This document shows, in pieces, positions 37,237 through 46,394 of a DNA stretch of 64,000 bases. The stretch comes from Chryseobacterium pennae. GTDB lineage: Bacteria > Bacteroidota > Bacteroidia > Flavobacteriales > Weeksellaceae. The stretch lies in contig NZ_QNVT01000014.1 of assembly GCF_003385515.1 (NCBI RefSeq), forward strand, positions 62,001-126,000. Reading direction: 5' to 3'. Both the position numbers and the translations under genes were made by a program. The notes under the pieces were generated by a model that was given only the letters and a program-made list of their open reading frames with translations, ran no database searches and was not told where the DNA came from. How positions within the stretch are numbered: position 1 is the stretch's first letter; each line of letters opens with the position of its first letter.

Positions 37237-37406
37237 AGAGGGTCCTGTTTTCGGCAGGTCCTTCCGAACTTCTCCTTCAAAAAAGCCAATGTGGTATACT
37301 TGCGATGTAAGACCGATGCGGGCTATCTGGCTTTTTTTGAAACGAATCGGTCTTTTCCCACGGAATTAATTCCGTAGTAAGTCAAGACAACTGAAAAAAA
37401 AATCTC
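37237..37406 (+). promoter_or_regulatory. Structured leader of the VgrG operon
   Basis: AAAAAAGCCA at 37279-37288 pairs with TGGCTTTTTT at 37328-37337; AAGACCGAT at 37309-37317 pairs with ATCGGTCTT at 37346-37354. The two stems cross, so they exclude each other or form a pseudoknot. A perfect 16-bp palindrome ACGGAATTAATTCCGT follows at 37360-37375, 31 bases before the start codon. No clear promoter box was found; the 36796-37236 part is AT-rich DNA with nothing else seen. Confidence 0.45.
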
Positions 37407-39503
37407 ATGTTTCAAGAAGATAAGAATCTGCATAAACCAGGAATAGATTCGCCTAAAACAGATATAGTAAATCAAGTAACGAAACAAGCTGATATTGCTG
37501 ATCCTGCAAAATTTATTTCACAGACAAATAATATAACGGAGACCCAAAAGAATTTTATGAATCAAGTGCAGTTACCCAACGATTCCAATATTATACAGGA
37601 AAAAGTTTGGGCAAAGCAGCCTACATCCAAAATTTTTAATGCCCAGGGAATCTCAGAAAATGCGATGGCTGGCATAAATAGAGTTGTAAAACTGGAAATC
37701 TTTGTAGAAGGACAGGCCATCAAATTTTTTAAACATTTTAAATTAAGACAAAGTGCCGTAAAACACCATTCATTTGAGATTACATTAGCTCATGATACCC
37801 TTGGGAATGCCGAAAACCATAATCTTGAAGCAGCACAAAGTTTTTTAGGAAAACGTATTACCGTTGTATTCAAGTATAAAGATGTGGGAACTAGTCCTGA
37901 AAGAAACTTCGTGGGGGTAATTACCGAAGTAGGTTTCAGCCAGGAGAAAGGAAGCCTTGGAAATCTTGTACTGGAAGGCTTTAGCCCTACCATATTATTA
38001 GATGCGGCCCCACATATTCAAAGTTTTGGCGGAAAGCAGGAAATGAGTCTCAACAGCATTGCCAGCCAGGTACTGGAAGAAGGATTGGGACAGGGTAAGT
38101 TTGATTTTAGAGTAGATGCACGCCACGGAAACGTGTCATACAGCTCACAGTATGAAGAAACGCATTACAATTATCTGGCAAGAATAGCAGAAGCTTACGG
38201 CGAACAGTTTTTCTATGATGGTGAAGTATTGCATTTTGGCAAACTGCCACCACAGGAACAGTCCGTAAAACTGGTCTATGGCAGTAACCTGAATGATGTG
38301 AAGATTAAAATGAAGGCTCAGCATGTAAACCCTACTTTCTATGGGTATAATAGCAGCAAGAATGAGAAACTGACAACAGGAAGCTCAAAGATTAGCCACA
38401 CTTCTGACATTGCTAAGCGTGCTTATGAAATCTCAGAAAAGACATTCAAAACACCTTCCTTAAGAATAGCGCCTATTAAAGCATCTTCTTTTATGGATGT
38501 GGACGCTTCACAAAAAGGAACTGCCGGAAGTAAGGCTTCGGAAGTATTTGTAACCTCGGGTACTACTACGGTCCCTTTTCTTTATCCTGGCTGTATCGTA
38601 GATATTGAAATGCGTAAAACGGATAGTAATGACACTTCCTATTTTACCAAACTTATGTTGATTGAAGTAACTCATGAAGTAGATGCCCGTGGCTATTATG
38701 ACGGAACCTTTCAAGCTATTGCCTCTGATACAGGATTTATTCCCCGTCCGGAATTTATTTTACCAAAAGCTGAACCCCAGTTTGGAAAAGTAATTTCTAA
38801 TACAGACCCACAGAATCAGGGACGTGTGCAGATTCAGCTGGATTGGCAAAAAGGACCTGATACCACAGAGTTTATCCGAGTAATGTCTCCTGATGCAGGA
38901 AGCAGTGACAAGGTAAATAAGAACCGGGGATTTATGTCTATTCCTGAAGTAGGAGATCAGGTAATTGTGAATTTTGTACATCAGCATCCTGACAGACCTT
39001 TTGTAATGGGCGGAATGTTCCACGGAGGTATTGGTGGGGGAGGCGGAAAAGGGAATAATATTAAAAGCCTGAGCAGTAAAAGCGGGAATATTGTAGAACT
39101 GAATGATGGTGGCGGTATTACAGTAAGAGATAAAGCACAGAATCAGATTCATGTAGATGGTAGTGGAAATATCAGCTCTTCTTCTTCAACAACAAATACC
39201 AGCACTGTTGGAGGTACGAAAGAAAGCCCGGAAGGACAGGCCTCTATGAAAATGGATAATAGCGGAGCTATAGATATTATGGCAAAAACTAATTTTAAAA
39301 TTGCAGTAGGAGAAGGAAACTCCTTTGAAATTACAAGCGGTGGTAGTGGAACATTAAATTTAACAGCAGATCTTACCATCAATATTGGAGGCAGTATCGT
39401 TACACTCTGTAAGGATGGAACCATTAATATCCTTGGTAAAAAAATTACGGTTAACGGAAGTTCGAATGTAACCATTGAAGGTGGTGAGGTAGATGTAAAT
39501 TAA
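37407..39503 (+). CDS. vgrG: Type VI secretion tip protein VgrG
   Basis: 698 residues. After about 90 N-terminal residues the gpD/gp27-like base (KLEIFVEGQAI ... HHSFEITLAHD) runs to about 440. A gp5-type OB-fold domain follows at about 453-543 (FGKVISNTDPQNQGRVQIQ, EVGDQVIVNFVHQHPDRPFVMG). The C-terminal 150 residues form a repetitive Gly/Asn-rich beta-helix needle (SKSGNIVELNDGGGITV). This is the Bacteroidota subtype iii design. No other T6SS core gene (sheath, ATPase) lies in the window, so this is a detached effector island. Confidence 0.9.
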   Translation: MFQEDKNLHKPGIDSPKTDIVNQVTKQADIADPAKFISQTNNITETQKNFMNQVQLPNDSNIIQEKVWAKQPTSKIFNAQGISENAMAGINRVVKLEIFVEGQAIKFFKHFKLRQSAVKHHSFEITLAHDTLGNAENHNLEAAQSFLGKRITVVFKYKDVGTSPERNFVGVITEVGFSQEKGSLGNLVLEGFSPTILLDAAPHIQSFGGKQEMSLNSIASQVLEEGLGQGKFDFRVDARHGNVSYSSQYEETHYNYLARIAEAYGEQFFYDGEVLHFGKLPPQEQSVKLVYGSNLNDVKIKMKAQHVNPTFYGYNSSKNEKLTTGSSKISHTSDIAKRAYEISEKTFKTPSLRIAPIKASSFMDVDASQKGTAGSKASEVFVTSGTTTVPFLYPGCIVDIEMRKTDSNDTSYFTKLMLIEVTHEVDARGYYDGTFQAIASDTGFIPRPEFILPKAEPQFGKVISNTDPQNQGRVQIQLDWQKGPDTTEFIRVMSPDAGSSDKVNKNRGFMSIPEVGDQVIVNFVHQHPDRPFVMGGMFHGGIGGGGGKGNNIKSLSSKSGNIVELNDGGGITVRDKAQNQIHVDGSGNISSSSSTTNTSTVGGTKESPEGQASMKMDNSGAIDIMAKTNFKIAVGEGNSFEITSGGSGTLNLTADLTINIGGSIVTLCKDGTINILGKKITVNGSSNVTIEGGEVDVN

Positions 39504-39551
39504 AACCGGGTGAAAAAATAATAAAAACATTGAAGCATAGTTTAAATAGTA

Positions 39552-40613
39552 ATGGAATATATACAATACGAAATCCAAAAAGGAGATACTTTGGAATCTA
39601 TTGCCAGCATGCATAATACCACAGTAAGAGAACTGATCCGTTTTCATAATACCCACTGTGGAACAACCCAGATGATAAGGAATGATGTATGGCCGCCTTA
39701 TTTTCCCAGCATCTATATGATCAATCCGGAAGCAGATATACATACAGCCAGTTCACTGCCGGAAGTATTACCTTATGCCAATAGTTTTGTATATAGCAGA
39801 CAGGATAGTCATTCGTATGACATACATATTAAAACCAACGTGGTCTTTTTAGGAAAAGAAATATCTGAAAATGAGACGGCAATGCAATGGAATCTGGATT
39901 TTAATACACCGAAGCATGGTTATCTTAATAAAAAAGAAACCGGCAGAAAGTCTACAGGATCATTTCCGGAGATCAAATTGGTAAGCACAGTAATGAATGC
40001 TCTTAATGAAGCTTCAGATCATCTCTTTTTCCGTCTGGATCCAGCTGGAGAAATTGATGCAGTAATGAATAATCATGAGGTACAGAAACGATGGAAAACA
40101 ATAAAAGCTGAACGGCTTACAAACGAAGCATTTAATATTCCGGAACTTAAGGAGATGTTCAAAATATGTGATGAAGAATTTGCAGATTTACTTACAAGCC
40201 TGAAGAATAATCTGTTGTATACTCTTTTTTTTATACCTACTGGTAAAATGAATCTATCCGGGAATGAAACATTTGCCGATTTATCGGAAAATAAGGTGCT
40301 TTCCCAGTTTTTTCAGCCTGCATTCATCCCTTACTCTCTTCAGTATCATGCGGCAGAGGAAGATGGAAGCATTAAAGTTCACCTTGCTGGTGGTACAGAT
40401 AAAGAAGGGCTGTCTCCACAGTTTGAAAATTCTTTCAAGGAAAAATATGCAGAAATAAGCCAGATCCCTCTGGATTTTGACTATAATATTGAAGGATACT
40501 ACCTATACAGTATTGAAGGACTGCTTCAGCAGGGCAGGATTTTTGTAAGGGAACAGGTAAACCTCAATTGCTTTTATACGGCAACGTATGAGTTTAAAAT
40601 AATAAATACATAA
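39552..40613 (+). CDS. LysM domain protein of the VgrG operon
   Basis: 353 residues. A LysM domain at 4-48 (YEIQKGDTLESIASMHNTTVRELIRFHN, split here) opens the protein; LysM binds peptidoglycan or acts as a fold on phage/T6SS tails. The rest has no recognised domain. It starts 49 bases after vgrG and ends 5 bases before the effector gene. The position fits an adaptor that loads an effector onto the VgrG spike, by analogy with other Bacteroidota and phage tail clusters; it could also contribute to cell-wall passage. Confidence 0.7.
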   Translation: MEYIQYEIQKGDTLESIASMHNTTVRELIRFHNTHCGTTQMIRNDVWPPYFPSIYMINPEADIHTASSLPEVLPYANSFVYSRQDSHSYDIHIKTNVVFLGKEISENETAMQWNLDFNTPKHGYLNKKETGRKSTGSFPEIKLVSTVMNALNEASDHLFFRLDPAGEIDAVMNNHEVQKRWKTIKAERLTNEAFNIPELKEMFKICDEEFADLLTSLKNNLLYTLFFIPTGKMNLSGNETFADLSENKVLSQFFQPAFIPYSLQYHAAEEDGSIKVHLAGGTDKEGLSPQFENSFKEKYAEISQIPLDFDYNIEGYYLYSIEGLLQQGRIFVREQVNLNCFYTATYEFKIINT

Positions 40614-40617
40614 GCAT

Positions 40618-41844
40618 ATGGGACAATTGTATGTACCCGATGGCACATGGACATTGTGCAGCAACGGTAAAAAGATATTAAAGATACAGGTGACCTCACA
40701 GGCTACTATAAAAATAGAAGGAGGTAAGCTTGGCGCTACAGAAAAAGACAGATTCGACGGTAATTTTGTCTGTCCACCCATGATGGCAGCTGGTGCGCTT
40801 GTAGGAGCTGTGCTTGCAGGAGCCCTGGTAGCATCCGGGCCCGCTCTGGTAGTATTTGCTGCAGGATTTGCAGGTGCGGTAGCTGGTGGTACTGTATTGG
40901 CCAACCACCTACCCAGCGTATGTAGTTTGCTGTGCCGGAGTAATGAATGGACCGCATTGCATCCTAAAGTAAAGCTTGAGAAAAAAAGAGCTCTTTTGGA
41001 GAAAGCTACTTTAACCTGTATGTTTGGCGGACTGGTGACTCTAAAGATGCCGAATTATCAGGAGAATATAGATATGGGACTGTTGGGAGGAAATGCGGTG
41101 TATGGTGATATAAGTAGTCTTACCGATGAAGAGAAAAATAGAGTGGGGCTTTACCATAATTTAAGTGATAAAGAGATAGCAGATCTAGGCTTAGATCCAA
41201 AATTATTTAGAGATCCAAAAGAATCACACTATTATGCAGATTTATATAAAAAAGATGGTAAATATGTGTTGGCATTCAGAGGTACTGACCCTACAAATAT
41301 GGAAGATATTGGACAGGATCTTACACAAGGTGTTGGAATTAAATCTGATTATTATGACAAATCTGTTAATCTGGTTAATAAAATGAAACAAGCTCGAGAT
41401 GAAAATGGAAATCTTATTTTTGATGCCAATAATACTGCTATCACAGGACACTCCCTAGGAGGAGGTATGGCGGCGGCGGCAGGTGGTGCTTCAGGTTTTC
41501 CTACTTATACTTATAATGCTGCTGGTGTACATAATGCCACATTGAAAAGAAATAAAGTACATCGTGAGGATATGAACCATGTACAAGCTTATAATGGAAG
41601 CAGTGATCCATTAAATGCAGTACAGGATAGCCGGGAAGGTGTGCTGAAAACATTAGGATTTGTTGGCAAGCTCGTTAATAAAACAAAAGGACTACCTCGG
41701 GCGGCAGGAGAACGTATGGAAGTAGATACGGGATTGCCGTTACAAGGCGCTGGAGGGGGGCACTCTGCTATTAATGTAGTCCGTGCGTTAGAAAAAGAGG
41801 CAGCTAATGCAGCAAGCCGTACTGTAATTGCTAAAACCCAATAA
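40618..41844 (+). CDS. T6SS effector: PAAR-like N-terminus with lipase domain
   Basis: 408 residues. The first 60 residues read as a PAAR-like/DUF4280 sheet domain (LYVPDGTWTLCSNGKK), two hydrophobic helices follow at about 56-75 and 77-97, and a class 3-type lipase fold at 140-390. The lipase has AFRGTD (oxyanion), TGHSLGGG with the nucleophile Ser279, and His382 in GGGHSAI; Asp330 in GSSDPLN completes a likely triad. A membrane-phospholipase toxin delivered by VgrG is the best reading. The next gene, three bases on, is the likely immunity protein. Confidence 0.75.
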   Translation: MGQLYVPDGTWTLCSNGKKILKIQVTSQATIKIEGGKLGATEKDRFDGNFVCPPMMAAGALVGAVLAGALVASGPALVVFAAGFAGAVAGGTVLANHLPSVCSLLCRSNEWTALHPKVKLEKKRALLEKATLTCMFGGLVTLKMPNYQENIDMGLLGGNAVYGDISSLTDEEKNRVGLYHNLSDKEIADLGLDPKLFRDPKESHYYADLYKKDGKYVLAFRGTDPTNMEDIGQDLTQGVGIKSDYYDKSVNLVNKMKQARDENGNLIFDANNTAITGHSLGGGMAAAAGGASGFPTYTYNAAGVHNATLKRNKVHREDMNHVQAYNGSSDPLNAVQDSREGVLKTLGFVGKLVNKTKGLPRAAGERMEVDTGLPLQGAGGGHSAINVVRALEKEAANAASRTVIAKTQ

Positions 41845-41846
41845 CA

Positions 41847-42800
41847 ATGACTCTACTAAAAACAATACCGTTAATTTTATTCACATTAATAATGCTAAGC
41901 TGTATGGATAGCAATATAAAACAGAACAACATGAAAAAAGAAAATCCACCGGAGAAATTTTTCAAAGGTAATGATCTTAAAATGGCTACAGCCATATATA
42001 ACAACGATACGGTTGCTATTGAAAACCTTGTGAAAAAAGAAAATTTTGATGTAAACGGTAGAGGAGCTATGATTATACCTGATTATTCAACAACCGATAC
42101 AGTCCGTTATACTTATCTGAATTATGCAGTTGTGATAGGAGCCCTACCAGCAAGTCGAACCTTGTTGAGATTGGGGGCAGATATTGATCAACCTTGTATC
42201 AATGGAGGTGGATACGATGCGAATATAAATTCAGCCTGCAGCAGCCGCAACAAAGAAATGATACAGTTATTAATAGAAAATAAAGCCAATCTTAATCCTA
42301 AATTTGGTGAATCTCCTATTAACGATTTACTTATAGGAGATGTTGATAAAGAGTTGATCGATTTATTACTCACAAACGGAGCGAATATCAACTATCAAGC
42401 TTACATTGGAGGGGGAACAGTCGTTTCTACTGCGCTAGGCCTTGGAAAGTTTGATTATGTTAATTATTTTTTGGACAAAGGAGCAGACCCCTTGCTCTTA
42501 GATGCTAATGGAAATAATTTGGCATCTCTGATCCAAGACGAAATAAATGAGGGACGTTTAAGCGGTTATGGTTTACAAGAGTATAATAAGTTGAAAGAAA
42601 GACTGACTGATAAATTTCATATACAATTTCCATTAAAAATCAACAAAAAAACAGAATGGCAAAAAGGGAGAGCCATGGCCATTGCCCGTTACGAAAATCT
42701 ATCACAAGCAGATAAAGATTTTTTAGGTAAAGATGAAGCCGACAGAAAGAAGAAATGGAAAGATGGTTTAGAAAAATCACTGCAAGAAAGTACTCATTAA
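41847..42800 (+). CDS. Ankyrin-repeat lipoprotein, likely immunity protein
   Basis: 317 residues. A lipobox LIMLSC places the lipidated cysteine at Cys19, so it should sit in the envelope. The middle (about 40-230) contains ankyrin-like repeats: NYAVVIGALPASRTLLRLGADID, EMIQLLIENKANLN and ELIDLLLTNGANIN-type units. Ankyrin lipoproteins beside lipase toxins often act as immunity proteins that protect against the toxin in the periplasm. The gene begins two bases after the effector stop. Direct binding to the lipase is not shown. Confidence 0.65.
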   Translation: MTLLKTIPLILFTLIMLSCMDSNIKQNNMKKENPPEKFFKGNDLKMATAIYNNDTVAIENLVKKENFDVNGRGAMIIPDYSTTDTVRYTYLNYAVVIGALPASRTLLRLGADIDQPCINGGGYDANINSACSSRNKEMIQLLIENKANLNPKFGESPINDLLIGDVDKELIDLLLTNGANINYQAYIGGGTVVSTALGLGKFDYVNYFLDKGADPLLLDANGNNLASLIQDEINEGRLSGYGLQEYNKLKERLTDKFHIQFPLKINKKTEWQKGRAMAIARYENLSQADKDFLGKDEADRKKKWKDGLEKSLQESTH

Positions 42801-42904
42801 ATGTAAAACTTAAGATCTTTCTGTCTTAAATTGTAGCCTTTCAATAATTAAAACTGATATTAGAAATCTAAACTTGATAGGTTACTGTATGGGAATAAAT
42901 AAAA

Positions 42905-42952
42905 ATAATAAAAGACTGCCACTAAAGTACTTTAGTGGCAGTCTTTTATTAT
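42905..42952. terminator. Very long palindromic terminator of the VgrG operon
   Basis: A perfect 48-base palindrome centred on GT|AC near 42928/42929, with GACTGCCACTAAA arms and an A/T-rich end. A 24-bp perfect stem is far stronger than usual for a terminator. Confidence 0.75.
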
Positions 42953-43262
42953 AAATAACATTCCTGATTATCTTTAATAAAAACAATCATAGCATTGTAT
43001 TTTAGCTAAAAAAATTCAATATCCTATAATTGAAACCCCTTTTTTCTGTATATCAAACAAGGAAAAGATTATTTCATAGAAAATTTAATATATTTGTATG
43101 TTAAATTATTTTACTGATTGTCAGTGAGTTAATTATTTAGTTCTTTTTATCACTAAAAAAATAGTTGTATGAATCAATTTTATTTCTACATTTGTATAAC
43201 TAATTTCTTAGTGATATGAGAATTGCTATTTATATATCACTTTAATAATAAATGAAAAGGAT
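42953..43262. other. Upstream region of blaI, no gene seen
   Basis: 310 bases. TATATTTG at 43089-43096 could be a second -7 box, with no suitable -33 element. The region ends in the promoter/operator described separately. Confidence 0.4.
43151..43213 (+). promoter_or_regulatory. BlaI-type promoter with flanking inverted repeats
   Basis: TTG at 43165-43167, exactly 19 bases, then TACATTTG at 43187-43194: a clear promoter. CACTAAAAAAATAG at 43151-43164 and CTAATTTCTTAGTG at 43200-43213 are inverted copies (12 of 14 positions) on either side of it. BlaI/MecI repressors bind paired TACA/TGTA-type dyads; TACATTTGTA inside this block also has that form. Autorepression of the blaI-M56 operon is likely. 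Confidence 0.6.
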
Positions 43263-43631
43263 ATGAAAAACCAGACTTTAACAAAGGCAGAGGAACAGGT
43301 AATGCAGTATCTGTGGAAGCTTGAAAAAGGATTTCTTAAAGATGTTCTTGATCTTTTTCCGGAACCGAAACCGCATACCAATACCGTTTCCACTATTTTA
43401 AAAGTATTAAAGGACAAGGAATTCGTAGACTATAACGTACACGGAAGGCAGCATGAGTATTTTCCATTGGTCACAAAAGAACAGTACTCAGGAAAGACGA
43501 TGAAAAGCCTTGTGAAAAATTATTTCAAGGGATCCTATAAAAGTGCTGTTTCATTTCTGGTAGAAAAGAATGAAATGACCGTAGAAGATCTTGAAATGCT
43601 GCTCAATGAACTTAAAAACAAAGACGAATAA
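43263..43631 (+). CDS. BlaI/MecI/CopY family transcriptional repressor
   Basis: 122 residues. The winged-helix domain fills 1-75 with LTKAEEQVMQYLWKLEKGF and TNTVSTILKVLKDKEFV as the recognition part; the C-terminus (about 80-122) is a dimerisation helix. In the BlaR/MecR systems the repressor is cleaved after the M56 sensor is triggered. The ATG lies after AAAAGGA, a usable ribosome site. The M56 gene starts three bases after the stop codon. Confidence 0.9.
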   Translation: MKNQTLTKAEEQVMQYLWKLEKGFLKDVLDLFPEPKPHTNTVSTILKVLKDKEFVDYNVHGRQHEYFPLVTKEQYSGKTMKSLVKNYFKGSYKSAVSFLVEKNEMTVEDLEMLLNELKNKDE

Positions 43632-43633
43632 TC

Positions 43634-45325
43634 ATGGAAACTCTACTTCTATACTTTGGAAAAGTAATTTTATGTTCTGGTGTAATGTTTTTGTATTATA
43701 AGTTGTCTTTAAAAGACAAGACATTTCATCATTATAACAGATTCTATCTTTTATTGGCAATTGGGATATCACTGTTGCTGCCGCTTATCAAAGTGGATGA
43801 TTTTACAATAGAGGTTAATAGTGATGTGTATTTGTTGCTTGATAAAATTCAGAATTTTAACACAGAAAAAAACTTAAACAATGGTAACCTTTATTTTAGC
43901 ATTACTTTTTCAGCTCTGGGACTGGTTTCTCTCTACTTTTTAGGGAAGCTTATTTACGGAATCTTCAGGATTCAGCAGTTTAAGAAACAGTTTCAGAAAG
44001 AGAGTTTTGACGGGATCAACTTTTACCGTACAGACTTAACCGAAGCTCCGTTTTCATATTTTAAAAATCTTTTCTGGAAGAATACCATTACTCTGGATTC
44101 TGACATTGGAAAGCAGATTTTAAAGCATGAGATGGTTCACATTGAACAGAAACATTCATTCGATAAGATTCTTATTGAAGTGGTTACAGCCGTTTTCTGG
44201 TTCAATCCGTTTTTTCATATCATTAAAAGAGAAATTAGTTTAATCCATGAATATCTGGCTGATAAAAAAGCCGTGAAGCATTCGGACACCAAAGCATTTG
44301 CGCAGATGCTTTTAGCAAGCCACTTTTCCGGAACACAGTTGCCTGCTGCCAGTCCGTTTCTAAGTTCAAACCTTAAAAAAAGACTTAAGATGTTACAAAA
44401 ACCAAAAACCAAATTCGGGTATGCGCGTAGAATTCTTGCCTTACCAGTGTTATTTACAGTAGCTTTTGCCTATCTGGTAAACGCTAAGAACAAAGAAATT
44501 CAAGAAGCCAATCTTTCTATTAAACAAGCTGTTTCTCAAATCAAGAAAGATACTGTCAATCCTGAAAAATCTGAACAGAAAAAAAGTAAAGAACTTGCAG
44601 TGAATTCTCCGGAAGATGAAGCAAAATTGGCCGAACTTCAGAAAAAGATCAGTGAAAAGGAAAAAGAATTGAATACATTGGATCCTAACAGTGCTGCTTT
44701 TGAAAACAAAGTTGAAGAAATAAGTAATCTGGCTTCAGAAATAGGAAGTATTACAGCAAACATTGAAACTGAACAATATTTCAACTCTCCTGAATGGAAA
44801 AAACAGATGGAAGAGCTTGAAAATATGGATCCTCTGGATAAAAAAGAAATTCGAAAAATTCAAAAAGAAGCTCAAAAAGAAGCTAAGGAAGCACAAAAAG
44901 CAGGAAAAGAAGCAGCTAAAATCGGCAGAAAAGCAGCAGAACTGGCCAAAGCCAAAATTGATATGGAAGCTGCAAAAAAGGTAGCTGAACAGGCCAAAAT
45001 AATAAGTGAAAAAGCCAGACAGGATGCAGAAAATGCAACGAGAAATCTAAATATTAATTTTACAGCATTAAGCAATTCGCCTAAAGTTATAGTTATGCAG
45101 GCAGATTTCATCAAAAAAGATGGAAACGGAAATATTACCATGAATGGAGTGAAGAAATATGATTTGAAAGAGTGGGATAATGTTAAATACTTCGTTGATG
45201 GAGTTGAAGTTTCCAAAGAAACGGCTAACACTATAAAACCTGAGAATATTACAATGATCAATATTATTAAGGAAAATGTAGTACGTGGTGCACAGAATGA
45301 AATAAGAATTCAGACAAAGAAATAA
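43634..45325 (+). CDS. M56 (BlaR1/MecR1-type) membrane metallopeptidase
   Basis: 563 residues. Four N-terminal hydrophobic helices frame the zinc motif HEMVH at 165-169 with a downstream glutamate in LIHEYLADKKA. After a fourth helix (about 265-285) comes a long charged coiled-coil with KEAQKEAKEAQKAGKEA runs, and a C-terminal module with YFVDGVEVSKETANTIKPEN. This tail resembles TonB receptor plug segments (DGxxVS...IxPENI). It replaces the beta-lactam-binding domain of true BlaR1. With BlaI upstream it forms a signalling pair; the signal is unknown. Confidence 0.85.
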   Translation: METLLLYFGKVILCSGVMFLYYKLSLKDKTFHHYNRFYLLLAIGISLLLPLIKVDDFTIEVNSDVYLLLDKIQNFNTEKNLNNGNLYFSITFSALGLVSLYFLGKLIYGIFRIQQFKKQFQKESFDGINFYRTDLTEAPFSYFKNLFWKNTITLDSDIGKQILKHEMVHIEQKHSFDKILIEVVTAVFWFNPFFHIIKREISLIHEYLADKKAVKHSDTKAFAQMLLASHFSGTQLPAASPFLSSNLKKRLKMLQKPKTKFGYARRILALPVLFTVAFAYLVNAKNKEIQEANLSIKQAVSQIKKDTVNPEKSEQKKSKELAVNSPEDEAKLAELQKKISEKEKELNTLDPNSAAFENKVEEISNLASEIGSITANIETEQYFNSPEWKKQMEELENMDPLDKKEIRKIQKEAQKEAKEAQKAGKEAAKIGRKAAELAKAKIDMEAAKKVAEQAKIISEKARQDAENATRNLNINFTALSNSPKVIVMQADFIKKDGNGNITMNGVKKYDLKEWDNVKYFVDGVEVSKETANTIKPENITMINIIKENVVRGAQNEIRIQTKK

Positions 45326-45336
45326 AGTTCAACCAG

Positions 45337-45370
45337 GCTTTGTCAATGCAATATTGACAAAGCTTTTTTT
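45337..45370 (+). terminator. Terminator after the M56 gene
   Basis: GCTTTGTCAAT / ATTGACAAAGC with a 5-base loop and seven Ts. The GLPGLI gene starts right after it. Confidence 0.85.
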
Positions 45371-45380
45371 ATCACTCATT

Positions 45381-46286
45381 ATGAAAACTAAAGTTCTATT
45401 TTTTATGTTCCTGGGAATTCTGGCCAATGCACAGATCAACAGGTTCTTTTATGAATACAAATTTATTTCCGATTCTAATAATAAAGAAAATGTGAAGAAG
45501 GAAATGATGTTGCTGGATATTGATAAAAATGGATCCAATTATTACAGTCACGATAAATTTGTGGCAGATTCCACCGGGCGTGCAGAACTTGAAAAGCAAC
45601 TGAAAGCCGGAGGCGGAAGTATAAGTGTAAATAGAAGAGAAAAGCTAGGAATGGTTTCCTACAGAGTAACAAAACAATATCCTGATTTTAAAACCTATCT
45701 TTTCAGAAGTATTTCCATGGATAAATACAAAATTAAGGAAGATAAAAAACCGGAATGGAAGATTTTACCTGAGAAACAAAAAATAGGAGAATACAACGCT
45801 CAGAAAGCAACCACTAGTTTTGGCGGAAGAGACTGGACAGCATGGTTTACAACAGATATTCCTATTCAGGATGGCCCATATGTCTTTTATGGACTTCCGG
45901 GGCTTATTGTAAAAATAGAAGATGCCACAGGATCTCACAGCATGAAGCTCATCGGTAATAAAAGCTTAGAGTCTCCGGAGAAAGAGGCAGAGCTTCAGCT
46001 TCCGGGAAATGTGAAAATATTGGGATTGGATGGTAAGGATATTGAAGTGACGAAAGACCAGTTTAAAAAAGCCTGGAAAGCCTATGTAAATGATCCCACA
46101 AAGAATATGAGAGAAATGATGATGAGAAATGGTGGTGAAGCCGGAGGAAAAGTAGCTTTTAAAGTAAAGACAGCAGATGGAAAGGAGTTTTCTGACCCCA
46201 ACCAGATTATAAAGGAAATGGAGAAGCGGACTAAAGAGATTCTTCAAAAAGATAACAATCCGATAGAACCGGATCTGGTGAATTAA
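45381..46286 (+). CDS. GLPGLI family protein
   Basis: 301 residues from ATG 45381 (a reading at 45354 uses a TTG and crosses the terminator). A signal peptide ends near NAQ (16). The defining FYGLPGLIVKIEDATG motif lies near 175-190, in a beta-rich domain (about 20-230). The C-terminal 80 residues are charged and less conserved. These Bacteroidota proteins are often next to M56 or TonB components; their role is unknown. Confidence 0.88.
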   Translation: MKTKVLFFMFLGILANAQINRFFYEYKFISDSNNKENVKKEMMLLDIDKNGSNYYSHDKFVADSTGRAELEKQLKAGGGSISVNRREKLGMVSYRVTKQYPDFKTYLFRSISMDKYKIKEDKKPEWKILPEKQKIGEYNAQKATTSFGGRDWTAWFTTDIPIQDGPYVFYGLPGLIVKIEDATGSHSMKLIGNKSLESPEKEAELQLPGNVKILGLDGKDIEVTKDQFKKAWKAYVNDPTKNMREMMMRNGGEAGGKVAFKVKTADGKEFSDPNQIIKEMEKRTKEILQKDNNPIEPDLVN

Positions 46287-46394
46287 AATTATCATTTCTT
46301 ACTACAACTAAACAGGATAATCTCTCGAGTTATCCTGTTTTTGTTTTTACCGACTAATATCTCTATTTTTAAATAACTTTAAACTTAAACCTGT

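Noticed and set aside
45354..45380. TTG start for the GLPGLI gene
   Set aside because: It lies within the terminator of the M56 gene; the ATG at 45381 begins the signal peptide properly.
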